From Lithodes maja (taxonomy: Eukaryota; Arthropoda; Malacostraca; Decapoda; Lithodidae), in NCBI GenBank assembly GCA_037953745.1, contig JBAKBP010000780.1, positions 1 through 64,000 of the forward strand: a DNA stretch of 64,000 nucleotides, written 5' to 3'. A program made the translations under genes and the position numbers. A model generated the notes under the pieces. The model was not told where the DNA came from. It did not search any database and saw only the letters and a list, made by a program, of their open reading frames with translations. The stretch's first letter is position 1. Each line of letters starts with the position of its first letter. Positions 10,166 to 21,256 of the stretch are shown here, in pieces.

Positions 10166-11442
10166 CTGAAAAAATAATGCATTAGAAACAAGTAAAAATG
10201 TAAGTAAATGGGTAAGTAATCCCTGGGGGTATCACAGGTAAGTACTTGGTAAATTTCAATCACCAAAAACACCCATAGCGAAATCAGAAAAAAAAATCGA
10301 AAAAAATAAAATAAAAAAACAAAATTGTGGGGGCATAACAGGTAAGTACTTGGTAAATTTCAATCAGCAGGAACAGGTAAAATGGTAATAAAATGGGTAG
10401 CTTGTCCCTGGGCAACTGGGGGCATGACAGGTAAGTCATTGGTACCAATCAATCAGCAGAAACCAGGTAAAATTATAAGGAAATGGGTAGGTAGTCACTG
10501 GGGGCATAACAGGTAAGTACTTGGTAAATTTCAATCAGCAGGAACAGGTAAAATGGTAATACAATGGGTAGCTTGTCCCTGGGCAACTGGGGGCATGACA
10601 GGTAACTAATTGGTACCAATCAATCAGCAGAAACCAGGTAAAATTATAAGGAAATGGGTAGGTAGTCACTGGGGGCATAACAGGTAAGTACCTGGTAAAT
10701 TTCAATCAGCAGGAACAGGTAAAATGGTAATAAAATGGGTAGCTTGTCCCTGGGCAACTGGGGGCATGACAGGTAACTAATTGGTACCAATCAATCAGCA
10801 GAAACCAGGTAAAATTATAAGGAAATGGGTAGGTAGTCACTGGGGGCATAACAGGTAAGTACTTGGTAAATTTCAATCAGCAGGAACAGGTAAAATGGTA
10901 ATAAAATGGGTAGCTTGTCCCTGGGCAACTGGGGGCATGACAGGTAACTAATTGGTACCAATCAATCAGCAGAAACCAGGTAAAATTATAAGGAAATGGG
11001 TAGGTAGCCACTGGGGGCATAACAGGTAAGTACTTGGTAAATTTCAATCAGCAGGAACAGGTAAAAATGGTAATAAAATGGGTAGCTTGTCCCTGGGCAA
11101 CTGGGGGCATGACAGGTAAGTCATTGGTACCAATCAATCAGCAGAAACCAGGTAAAATTATAAGGAAATGGGTAGGTAGTCACTGGGGGCATAACAGGTA
11201 AGTACTTTGTCAAATTCAATGAGGAAATACACCAATAGCGAAATCAGAAAAAAAAATGAAAAAAAAAACAAGAAAACAAAAATTGTGGCGGCATATGGCA
11301 ACTCAAATATCTGGCAACAGTCAGGACACGACGTCACACAATCTAGCCATTATGTGTAGAAGACTGAAAGTCCTAAGTCTAATACAAAGGCATGAAATAC
11401 ATGATTACTGTAACTTTCAACAAATATGGTATAAAAACTTAC
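10166..11442 (-). other. Putative 5'UTR intron 1 of the transposase gene
   Basis: A TTTTTTCAG acceptor sits at 10166, eight bases before the start ATG. A strong CACA|GTAAGTTTTT donor sits at 11443/11442, within 230 bp of the transposon end. This would leave a short non-coding first exon at about 11443-11650 containing CACGTG. The assignment is inferred from splice motifs only. The intron is mostly the 171-bp array. Confidence 0.5.
10331..11240 (+). repeat. 171-bp tandem array inside the piggyBac-like element
   Basis: GGGCATAACAGGTAAG recurs at 10331, 10502, 10673, 10844, 11015 and 11187, a period of 171 (once 172) bp over five units. Each unit holds two related sub-blocks with CTGGGGGCAT(A/G)ACAGGTAA. 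The plus strand reads like repeated splice donors (CAGGTAAGTA), but the host gene is on the minus strand. The units are very uniform, so amplification is recent. Confidence 0.9.
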
Positions 11443-11651
11443 TGTGTTTACAGGGTCATATGTGGCACCGGAAAAGGGGTGAAAGGGTTGTGGCAGGAGG
11501 AGCGAGCGGCGCAGGTCCGTCTTTGGTGGGGTCCCAGCTCCTACTGATAGATGGCTTGCCTCACCAGGAAATTCAGCCTCCTATTGGCTCCCGCGGTCAC
11601 GTGACATGCAAGCATAGACAAAGGCGGATTTTCGTGTTCCTTAAATGACCC

Positions 11652-11669
11652 CACGAATCCTGTCCAGGG
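11652..11669 (-). repeat. piggyBac-like right terminal inverted repeat
   Basis: On the minus strand this reads CCCTGGACAGG then ATTCGTG, abutting TTAA at 11670-11673. It is the partner of 6640-6657. Confidence 0.8.
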
Positions 11670-11673
11670 TTAA

Positions 11674-12238
11674 CTAATGAAGGCTCATTTTCTTCGAAGG
11701 TTTTCTTAATAATCGAATGTGGAACCAGAGCACAACCTCTACACACGGGACCCATCCTCCAACTGTAGACAAAAAAGCCGGCGCATTCAGGTTCGTCGGA
11801 CGTGACGTGACGTGACGTATTGATGGACTGTGATTGGTTACTATGATGATGTAAGGCTGTGGTTGGTTCCGGGAGTGGCGAGATGTGACGTAAGCCATTG
11901 TAATTGGTTCACGCATGCATAAAAAGATCGCTAGATGTAGTGGCGTTCGACTGACAGGTTGGTGTTAACATGGGGGTGCTTCCTGGACCGCCATTTGTAT
12001 TATCGGCGTGCCGGCATCTAGAGGGACGGTTTTGCATACAGAGGGAAGTTTTTTTACAGTGTTTTGTATTTTACTTATAATGAATTTGCGACGGTAATTA
12101 CATATACACCAACCAAGTATCGTCCATGAAACTTCTAAAACAATGATAATTATCGATGGGGCTCGTATGCGGGTTGTCTTCAATTTAAACCAAAATAGGC
12201 TAGGCCTAGTCCTATTCTACAATGATCAATACAAAATG
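11674..12238. other. Spacer between piggyBac-like element and LTR element 1
   Basis: No gene seen. Positions 11798-11818 have (GTGAC)n repeats with TGACG motifs. The sequence is otherwise unremarkable. Confidence 0.5.
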
Positions 12239-12243
12239 GTAAT

Positions 12244-15200
12244 TAAAATGCCCCAGAACATGAAGCCCACCACAGAAGCCACAAACGAACACCACACAGA
12301 AACACCCGAAAGAAAGGTCCACAGAACGAAAGGACCAGCTGACCGAGCTAGCCATTTCAGACAGGCCCAAGCCCGCAGGGCTAAGCAGCTCCAGGCCGCA
12401 CCTACCTACCTTTTCTAAACTGACCATTTTCCACACCTCACGTACACTACCCCCTCGTGTCCTACACTCCTAACTACAAAGATGATGAACAGGAATATAC
12501 ATTCATATTAAAAACACCCATGCCCTGTCCCGACGTTGAGCCAATGCCAACACATCAGACAGCCATAATTATATCTATGTATGTTCTTACATCCGAAAAG
12601 TAGATGTTATATATCTTAGAAGTTAAAACACCCACGCCTGTCCCTAGACCTCGTATATCATTTCCCATGACGAGTATAGATATATGTAACCCGTGCTCAG
12701 TCGCCCCCTTGCATTGTTCCTCTAGTAACTAAGTGTCTCTATAATATTAACTGCCACCAGTATTGATGCGACATAGCGGCACTGTCCTTGTGTCGTATTG
12801 TGCCAAGTACAGATTAACCAGGTTTCATCACCTTATTAGGACGACGACTATAATGTCGTTGTTCATCGATGTATGCAATCCTTAGTTTAAGTATTAATAT
12901 TAACATTCCCTAACATCTTGTCTTGCCAGACTAAGCTTTCTGAAGACCCATCGCCCCATAAATCTATGTATTCAATCCTTAGGTTAAGTATCTTTATCTG
13001 CCATTGTGTTCACCTTTTTCCATTTACTTTTCCACAATTGTCATACGTCTTCCCCTTGCCTTCTTTGTATCCACAGTCCACACTACGCCAATTTGCTTCG
13101 TGTCATACACCTCTTACCCCAACCAGAGATTGTATAAGATAACCTTGTTACCAGTATCTGTCATAAGTACCCCGAAACAATAACTAAGTACCCCTACGAA
13201 CTGCCGCTTTTGTTGGTATATATATATTTCATAGAAAACGCAGTTCCCAGGGCCAACTAATAGTATCCATAACCCCTCGGACTGACCACATAACTCTATC
13301 TTTTCCAGAATCAAATACCACCCCATAGTTGCATTCCCCGGTAGCATTTGGCTAACGTACTTCCACTGCCTTTTCAAACTCCAATATCAACTGCAGCCTA
13401 ATGCCACCCCCACGCCCAGAGACCTTAGCGTCAAATTCCCCTATAGCCCCCCTGAACTCCTCCCCTCTCATTATAAGACCCCGCACTTCTCTACTCTTGT
13501 CCGACCTAGCCTCTCTCTCATACCTCTTGAAGATCCTTGAATTTCCCATTGCTAACTCTCTCCAACCTTTTATATATATACTCCTATCCAGCCTACCTTC
13601 ACTTAGTAGGCCAGAACAACATTAGAACTTTACTAACCCCTTGCATGCCATCTATTCTCTTACAACCCATTCACAACCCTGCACCCAATGGTCGTCGGTG
13701 CGAGGCTAGCCGCCTCACCAGTAACTAACTTCTATTGCCATACTTCCAGATAAATGTGGCACAGTTAGCAACCCAGTCTCCACCACATCCAGCAAACCCT
13801 ACAATTAACAACCAGCCGAGTAAAACCAACTAGCCAAGGCACCTTCGGTTTTGGTATTAAGGACACCCACATCTGTCTCATACACAGAGGGTTATTACAA
13901 ACACTGGTGATATGGCAAGCCCCTAGCCACAGCCGCCGGACGACTATCACAGAGAGAGAGCGCCCAGCTCCCCCTTTTTGCCCACCCGTGGAGGGAGACC
14001 CCCACCCCCGCGGAGGTATACCTGGCCCCTGTTTTGACTTCTGAGTCATTGCCAGGTAGCACAGGAATTCTTTCTATCAATGAACTAACCATGCATAACT
14101 AACACCTTTACTAACCTCTATTAACTCACAATAAACCATTTACCTTTCTTGCATACTCTGATCACTAAATTAGCACCTCAGCTATACCATAGAATGAAGA
14201 TTGAACAATCTAAGAGAGACACTCCTATCACAGCTGTCCCCATCCTCCTCGCAAAGTAGATCCAGTCTCTCTCCCCTAAATACTTCCAGTATAGCCAAAA
14301 TAGTACCTCTTACTAAGGCTCAGTTATATTAAAATATGAAGGCTTCCTATAGCCATGTGCCACAACAGTAATCACCATCTTACCTAGTCCCCATATCTAT
14401 TGAGAGCTCAAATAAGTCCATAAGACTCGAGATCCCTACTGTCTACAGGGTCCAGAACTGAGCCTATAAACCTAGCTCCCGCCCCCAGTCAAATCAGTTG
14501 AAAGCTAGACACCAACCAGTGGTCACTACCCTGCAGTTAACCTCTAGCTCTGCCCTTGTGTTGTTCCGGAGTTGAGAGATTCCAGATCCGGCAGACTCCG
14601 TGGCAGAGAAGACTAATAGAAGCATCTGTCCATGTACAAGTCCTAACGTGCACCTTATAACCTTCACACAAATTCGTGGGTATATAAGTGTGTAGCCAGC
14701 AACGATCGTCAAGAGATCCGACTTGAGAACTTCCTACATTTTGGACCACCTGGACGGCCGAGGAACCAGTCGTTAGCCCCCAACATCACCGGAAGCAAGA
14801 TAACCAGGACCAGATCTACAAATACTATTCAAGATTCATGTTGCTAGTACTAAGTGTTATAGTACTAGTTTGACACTCACTTATTAACTTTCTATAAAGT
14901 GGCTAAAACCTTGCCCAGTATAACTTATATTTAACCATTCCATTTGGGACGTACTAAGCGTATCAGTGCTCATTAATTAACAGGCGACATTGACTCTCGT
15001 AATTACCTTATTCAGATATTAAAACTCTAGTGATATCTAACGTTCGCCCACTGATTTGTGTTCTACGTATTTCTGCCATAAGAATATAAAACTTAGATCA
15101 GTACCCCCATGAGGTTACTAGAGATTCCGTGTTCTACAATATACGCGTGTCTAATCCTAACTGTGAGCTGCTACTTGGGCACGCGACCAGCCAGTAAGAG

Positions 15201-15557
15201 ATCAAATCAGTGAAATTGAATTACATGAATATATTGAAGTCTTCCAGTAAAATAAAACTTGGTAATTAAACCCGTGATCAGAAGAGTATACCTGAACGTT
15301 GGAAGTGGGAGACTAGGCTCCATCCAGATCCGCTAATGCTAGCAGTTCCCTTCTATTATTTGTTTTGTGCGAGAATTACTATCTTTCCATGCTCTTTATT
15401 TACTTACTTAAATAAACGTGAACTTGTGTCGTGTTACCGTGTGTTTATTTTGTGTTCTCTATTCCTCATACCTTGTATTGTGCATGCAGCCTTATATACC
15501 CAGTCATTTAGAACTCACATTACCCAAGTTAAACCTGTAGAAAAACAGGGCATAACA
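12244..15557 (+). repeat. 5' LTR of element 1 (3314 bp)
   Basis: The LTR is unusually long for this superfamily. It is nearly identical to 22570-25876 by inspection. Candidate signals are TATATAAG at 14681-14688 and AATAAA at 15251 and 15411; their use is not shown. Short open frames inside the LTR recur in all four LTRs but look like noise. LTR termini include the imperfect inverted pair ATGCCC/GGGCAT. Confidence 0.92.
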
Positions 15558-15577
15558 TTGGCGGCAGCGGTGGTTCT
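15558..15577 (+). promoter_or_regulatory. Primer-binding site, tRNA-Leu type
   Basis: Directly after the LTR comes T then TGGCGGCAGCGGTGG. Its complement, CCACCGCTGCC-G-CCA, resembles the 3' end of leucine tRNA (from general knowledge of tRNA-Leu acceptor ends). The identical site follows the 5' LTR of element 2 (45463 downward). Confidence 0.6.
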
Positions 15578-15638
15578 TGATTCGGATAAAAGGTTGCATT
15601 ACATTGCAAGTTTGGAACAGCCAGAACACGAGAACATC

Positions 15639-16572
15639 ATGGCGCACCGTTCTCACATTCCCATCCCACATTATGATGAAGAAAATTATGGGATCGAAAT
15701 ATTCATGGACATAGTGAAACCCTTACTTGACATAGCTTATACCACGGACGCACAAAAAATAGCCGTAACATTAACGCACCTGGGAAAAGCCGTTTCCCTG
15801 GTTGCCTATCAAGTGCACCCTGATCTCACCTGGGACGAATTTCGCCCAATAGTGATAGAAGCCATTAAGCCTTCGTTGGGCGTTTTCGTGGCCCACACCC
15901 GTATCCAAGACACTAAATTCGAAGGCGATGTAGATGCCACAGCGAATAAGCTTGCCCAACACATAAAAATTTCTTTCCCCACGTTGACCATAATCCAACA
16001 AGAACAGCAAATTATGGTCAACCTTGTGTCGATATTGCCCTCAGCAGTAAAAGACCATTTCCGGATGCACGATTTCGTCGGATACAAAAAAAAATCTCAT
16101 CACGATCCGACGTATTTTGGCCGTGCGCACAGAAGCACCCACCCAAATCGCTGCAATCAAGAGGTTTCCCACGCACCCGCAGCAAACCAACCACCAAAAC
16201 TCCAAGAATGCCTATCCAGCCTCATCCTTCAACAACAGACCCACCTACCCTTCCGGCAAGCCCCAACCCAGTAGACCCCGGTTCCAACCGACCCAGCCAC
16301 GCAGAATCTTCAACCGGAACAGCAACTACAACACCTACCAAAGTAAAAACCCTACCTTAGTCATTATCAACCCCTATGATTTCCCTGCCTGTAATGCTCA
16401 GTGTGCCCTCCATCAAATTCGTGACTCTGCCAAACCTCGCCCCTCTACTCCTCGCATTTCTGTAAATGAAGAGGAGTGGGGACAAGAGGAAGAAATAGCC
16501 CCCCATATCATGACCTCAGACGATACCGAAGAAACCCTGGAGGAGGTAGATACCGACCCCCAGGATTTTTAA
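15639..16572 (+). pseudogene. gag: Gag polyprotein of element 1, frameshifted in an A run
   Basis: The likely start is the ATG at 15639 (MAHRSHIPIPHYDEE), shortly after the primer site; the open frame itself extends back into the LTR. The first part has a helical capsid-like stretch (FMDIVKPLLDIA, LGKAVSLVAYQV, FRPIVIEAIKPSLG) that aligns by eye with the gag of element 2. At 16085-16094 a run of nine A shifts the frame, after which a basic, asparagine/proline-rich tail continues to a stop at 16570-16572 with an acidic end. No CCHC zinc knuckle is visible. The run could be a mutation or a slippery site; mutation is more likely given the other breaks. Confidence 0.75.
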
Positions 16573-16588
16573 AGTATCCCCGCCCACG

Positions 16589-17002
16589 ATGGGCTCGGCG
16601 GGGGACGCCATAACTAGTCGCACTGCCCCCATTTATTACATGGCCAAAATCAAGGACATTCCTGTCCGCTTGCTAATCGACACAGGAGCTGCCAAGTCAT
16701 GTTTGTTCAAATCTTACTATGAAAAACATCCCCGACTATTTGGCCCTTTGTTAAACACCAAAACAGGACTCATCTCAACTGCTGATACTTACTTAAATCT
16801 CCTAGGAGACACTTTACCCCTATCAGTAACCACTCCTGACCCCCATGCTCGTTGTTATCACACATTCACAGTATTTTCCTCCAACTGTAAACATTATGAT
16901 GGTTTCCTTGGACTTGACCTCCTTCAAAAACTCCAGGCCCAGATTGACTGCGGCCAAAGGCTGATCTCATTCAAAAACAAATTCCAGTCCCAAAGCCTCT
17001 GA
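16589..17002 (+). CDS. pol: Aspartic protease domain
   Basis: A 137-codon frame has the retropepsin signature LLIDTGAAKSCLF at residues 28-40 and a FLGLDLLQKLQAQIDC stretch near the end that fits the second conserved strand (GLDLL). It lies downstream of gag in a different frame, as expected if pro-pol is made by frameshifting or if the frame has drifted. It would cleave the element's own polyprotein. Confidence 0.8.
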   Translation: MGSAGDAITSRTAPIYYMAKIKDIPVRLLIDTGAAKSCLFKSYYEKHPRLFGPLLNTKTGLISTADTYLNLLGDTLPLSVTTPDPHARCYHTFTVFSSNCKHYDGFLGLDLLQKLQAQIDCGQRLISFKNKFQSQSL

Positions 17003-18221
17003 CAAACCAATCATGCAGAAACCCATTCCCAAAAAGAAAAAACAACCTCCCCCTCAACAAACCCTGAGTCAGGGTTACCAAGTTGTAGCTAGCACTAAGG
17101 TGACTCCTAAAACCTCCCCTTGCCCCGAGTTCTCTCAAAACCTCACTCAATTCAGTAAAAAAATACCTCAACAAACGAAAGAAGACAAGTCCAAGCAACT
17201 CCCTCTCGGTAATCCCCTCAATTCTCGTAACTCTGTTCAGAATAAATCCTCCCATGTTTTCAGGACAGACTCTGATATATGTAACCATAATTCTATCCAA
17301 TGTTTATGTACACATGTTTCCAGAGAAAATGCCGACCGATGTACCCAAAAATGTTTTTCCCATGCCCCCAGAAATGTTCAACTATCCCACAACCAACAAC
17401 AATTCCCTGGTGACAGTTTTCCGTCAGTAGCTCCCTTTCCCCCCCCACACCATTCACACCCCTGAAAAATTTCACAACCCCACACTTGACTCGCCCTCTC
17501 ATGACCAACAAACTCACCAGTCCCACATAACCTGTAACCAGACCGTTACTGCCACCAAAAAAATTCCTCACCTTCGTCCTGTTAACAACCCCAAATCAAT
17601 ACACCAGTCCTACACCAATAACCCATGTTCTACACCTAACTGTTTCCCCACCAATCCTCCGCAGTCCCCCCAGCAAATCCCGTTTTCTAACTCGCTCACC
17701 TCTCACCCCTCTGAACCGCCCACACGCGCCGTTAATCCCCCCTCACGCGTGCCGATCGAGGGACACAACCATGTTCCCACCATGCCCCCAGAAATGCCCA
17801 GCTATTCCACCACCACCCCAATCCCCCTTGTGACAGTTTTTCGTCAGTAGCTCCCTTCCACCCCCACACAATTCGCACCCCTAGAAAACTTCACAACCCC
17901 ACACTTGACTCGCCCTCTCATGACAAACAAAACCACCAAATCCACATAAACTCCAAACAAACCGTTACTGCCACCGACAACGCTCCCCCCACCAACCCTC
18001 CGCAGTCCCTCCAACAAATCCCGTTTTCTAACCCCCTCACACCGCGCCCCACTGATCCTCCCACACGCGCCGCTAATCCCCCCCTCACGCGTGACCCCCA
18101 CCAAAGTGACCTTGCCCCCCTTATAAGTACCAAGCACCTGCTCGCCAGACAATCCCCCACCATCATTAGCCCAGCAGTAGTTCAGGATAAATGCCAAATT
18201 CCCCCCCACCATCAAAAATGG
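17003..18221 (+). other. Proline-rich linker between protease and RT with internal duplication
   Basis: The low-complexity, C-rich region has an open frame at 17013-17465 (lysine/proline-rich, KKKKQPPPQQ, some Cys-His pairs) followed by broken frames. A segment of about 350-400 bp occurs twice: GACAGTTTTCCGTCAGTAGC near 17411 is repeated as GACAGTTTTTCGTCAGTAGC near 17832, each followed by CACACTTGACTCGCC and ACCGTTACTGCCACC. Element 2 has an equivalent region with its own duplications. Confidence 0.65.
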
Positions 18222-20042
18222 GTGAACCTGCGGCCCATACCCAAAACTCACATGATATTTTCCCCCACTAACACGTCCCCCAACCCCCATCGTTGCCTCT
18301 TACAACCCGCCATCATTTCCGCTCGCAACAACCACATTCTCGTGGCAAATATCTCAGAGGAACCCCTGACATTACCAAAAGGTCTCATTATAGGAGTCCT
18401 CGAAACTTTCTATGACCTCCCCATACATTGTAACGACACCCCTACCAGCCTCCAATTGCCCCCTCTCCCTGAGACACTATCTGACCACCAAAAGAACGGC
18501 ATGTACGACCTACTGCTGGAATTCAGTGACGTGTTTGCCCAACAACCCACCGAAATCGGACAGACTGATGTAGAACAACACATCATTAACACCACAGGCC
18601 CCCCCATACAACAACCATCCCGTAGAAAGAACCCCATACAACGTCACGAAGAGGAACGCCAAGTCCAGGAAATGTTAGAGGCCGGGATTGCCACCCCGTC
18701 CATTAGCCCCTGGTCTTCCCCTGTTGTCTTAGTCAAAAAGAAAGATGGGACAACCCGTTTTTTGCGTCGATTACAGGTTAAATGACATAACCATTAAAGA
18801 CGCTACGCCCTTACCCCCGAATAGACTCCCTACACGGATCCAAATGGTTCTACCCTCGACTTGCAAGCAGGGTATTGGCAAGTGCCTATCAAGGCCGAGG
18901 ACCAAAAGAAAACAGCATTTTCCACTAGTGGTGGCCATCACTATGAATTTAACGTCCTACCTTTTGGCCTCTGTAACGGACCCGCCACTTTCTCCCGTTT
19001 GATGGAAACAGTATTACATGGCCTAACCTGGGAAACCTGCCTAGCCTATCTGGACGATATTATTGTGTACTCTCCAACCTGGGAAGAACACCTCCTCAGG
19101 TTGAGACAAGTCCTTCAAAGAATCCGAGCCGCCGGGTTGAAATTAAAACCCTCAAAGTGCGTGATTGCCCAGAATAAGGTAGATTTTCTCGGACACGTGA
19201 TATCTGAACATGGTATTGCGCCAGACCCAAAGAAACTTCAAGCCATACAAAACCAAACCCCACCCACCACTGTTAAAGGAATACGTTCGTTTCTAGGTTT
19301 ACCCACATACTACAGACGTTTCGTCCCCCACTTTGCCACCATAGCCAGACCCCTCCACCAACTTACCCACAAAGACACCCCGGTCACCTGGACACCTGAA
19401 AGAGACCTCGCGTTTAACACTTTGAAGCAAAAGCTAATCCAAGCCCCTATTGTCGTTTTCCCTGACTACCAGAAACCTTTCCGTCTTTATACCGACGTAT
19501 CTCTGTACGCCATGGGTGCAGTTTTAGCTCAATTCAGAGACAGAAAGGAACATGTGATAGCGTATGCCAGCTCCACCCTCACCCAACCACAACAGAATTA
19601 CGCAGCCACCAAGGGAGAGTGCTTAGGGATCATTTGGGCACTCAGCCACTTCCGGTCATTTGTGTTGGGCGCAAAACTCGAAATAATTACCGACCATCAA
19701 TCTTTACAATGGCTGCGTAGGTGCGAAACCAACTCAGCCATTTTGGTACGTTGGAGGGAGACACTAGAGGACTACGACTTCACCATACAATATCGTCCCG
19801 GAAAACTCCATACTAATGCAGACGCCCTGTCACGTTTGCCAGTACCAAAAGACCCCCCCACCAACCTAGCCGCCTTACAAAACACTCAATTGGTATCTAC
19901 CCCCACCCCCCGACAGAATGCTCCCCCAGACCTCTCCCTAATTCAATCTTGGGAAGCAAGAATCAGACCCCCCTGGATACCGTTAAATGTCTTCAGGGGA
20001 CTGACTCGCTGGCTCAACTTGCCACAGACACTGGTCACATAA
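18222..20042 (+). pseudogene. pol: Reverse transcriptase-RNase H of element 1, frame broken near 18770-18860
   Basis: The first frame (18222-18785) carries the RT N-terminal part (FSDVFAQQPTEIG, MLEAGIATPSISPW, PVVLVKKKDG). A slip moves the FCVDYRLNDITIKDA block into another frame at about 18760-18830, and the main frame (18861-20042) resumes at LQAGYWQVPIKAEDQ, with LPFGLCNGPATFSRLM and the catalytic YLDDIIVYS. RNase H follows: LYTDVSLYAMGAVLAQ, KGECLGIIWAL, ITDHQSLQWL and the NADALSRLP end, so the Asp/Glu/Asp residues are present. It ends by frame loss at 20042. It copies retrotransposon RNA into DNA in cytoplasmic particles. Confidence 0.88.
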
Positions 20043-21256
20043 TCTTGGACCCCACCATTGCCCATGACTACATGATTGCCATCCACGAGGGAAACGGCAT
20101 ACACCTTGGACAAAAGAAGATGTTAAAGATCTTCACAGACCAATACTGGACCCCCAACCCCTCCAAAATTGCGCAACGAGTGACAGAATCCTGCAAACCG
20201 TGTTTATTGGGAAAGGATAGATCACGCACCCCAGGCCCAGCTGGTACCATTTCTGCCAACAAACCGTTCCAAGTCCTATCCCTCGACATCATGGGCCCGT
20301 TTCCTTCTTACGCTGGCAACCGCTATATCGTCACATTTGTGGACGTATATTCAAAAATTTTAATAGCCTGCCCAGTTAAAGACCACACAGCCACCACAGT
20401 CGCCACACTGCTTGCCACAGAAGTGTTCCCTATATTCGGCTTTCCCCTTGCTCTTCTATCGGACAATGCCCCCGAGATTAGTGGACACGTTTGGCAACAA
20501 TTCACCCAACAATGCGGTATTAAGATTAAACACTCATCCCCGTACTGGCCTCAAGGAAATGCTATATGCGAACGCAGCCATCGCACCATCAACAACCAGT
20601 TATGTACAAGAATGATTGCTCTTAACACCTCAGACTGGCCATCACAACTAAAGATGATACAATGGGGTATGAACACCTGTCCCCGGGAAGACGGTATTTC
20701 CCCTCATGAACGTGTTTACGGTGTACCCCCCCTGTTACTGACATTCCACCACCACGCTCACCTTCCCTCCACCACCTCCACAGTTGACCCATTGCAACAT
20801 CTGCAAAACACCCTCCATACCGCCCAGATCTGTCAGGACACCAAAACTGATAACATCGATGACAAAAACTCTTTCGCCATCCATGACACCGTAATGGTAG
20901 CCAACCTCCCTATCACCAACAAGTTAGGCCCTCGCTATGTCGGGCCCTACACCGTCATACAAGTCCCAAATGCCTTTCAAGTCACCATCGACTATCACGG
21001 CGTGACTCGCACGTTCCGAACTAGATTCGTCCGAGCGTTTAAACCTCTAAAGCCACAAGACATTACCCCACCCCACACGTCCGACCCTGAATTAAACACC
21101 CCTACTCACCCTCCCACTCAGGCTATGAATATTCCCATACAAACCCCTAAGGACCTAGCCCTCCAGCATCGAACCGACAAATCATTTCTCAACATACCCC
21201 CCAAACTAACCTCCACAAACCCCAAGCCCCCACTATCACACCCTCTTCCACCATGA
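19949..21256 (+). CDS. pol: Integrase of element 1
   Basis: The frame overlaps the end of the RNase H frame, so another frame change separates them. It has an N-terminal zinc module (IHEGNGIHLGQKKM...CKPCLLGK, H-H-C-C) and the catalytic triad D in LSLDIMGPFP, D in LLSDNAPEIS and E in PQGNAICERSHRT. A C-terminal GPRYVGPYTVIQV module matches the GPY/F motif of Ty3/gypsy integrases. There is no chromodomain that I can recognise; the end is proline/threonine-rich. It inserts the cDNA and is responsible for the 5-bp duplications. Confidence 0.9.
   Translation: MGSKNQTPLDTVKCLQGTDSLAQLATDTGHIILDPTIAHDYMIAIHEGNGIHLGQKKMLKIFTDQYWTPNPSKIAQRVTESCKPCLLGKDRSRTPGPAGTISANKPFQVLSLDIMGPFPSYAGNRYIVTFVDVYSKILIACPVKDHTATTVATLLATEVFPIFGFPLALLSDNAPEISGHVWQQFTQQCGIKIKHSSPYWPQGNAICERSHRTINNQLCTRMIALNTSDWPSQLKMIQWGMNTCPREDGISPHERVYGVPPLLLTFHHHAHLPSTTSTVDPLQHLQNTLHTAQICQDTKTDNIDDKNSFAIHDTVMVANLPITNKLGPRYVGPYTVIQVPNAFQVTIDYHGVTRTFRTRFVRAFKPLKPQDITPPHTSDPELNTPTHPPTQAMNIPIQTPKDLALQHRTDKSFLNIPPKLTSTNPKPPLSHPLPP

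Larger units (their letters stand above)
6634..11673 (-). mobile_element. Complete piggyBac-like DNA transposon
   Basis: The left end is TTAA (6634-6637), then AG, then CCCTGGACAGG followed by TTTCGCG. The right end, read on the minus strand from 11669, is CCCTGGACAGG followed by ATTCGTG, directly bordered by TTAA (11670-11673). TTAA targets and CCC-type termini are hallmarks of the piggyBac superfamily. The body holds one minus-strand transposase gene in three inferred exons, a 171-bp tandem array in intron 1 and a 33-bp array in intron 2. Both ends and all catalytic residues are present. A frame change in the N-terminal region is the only visible defect. Confidence 0.88.
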
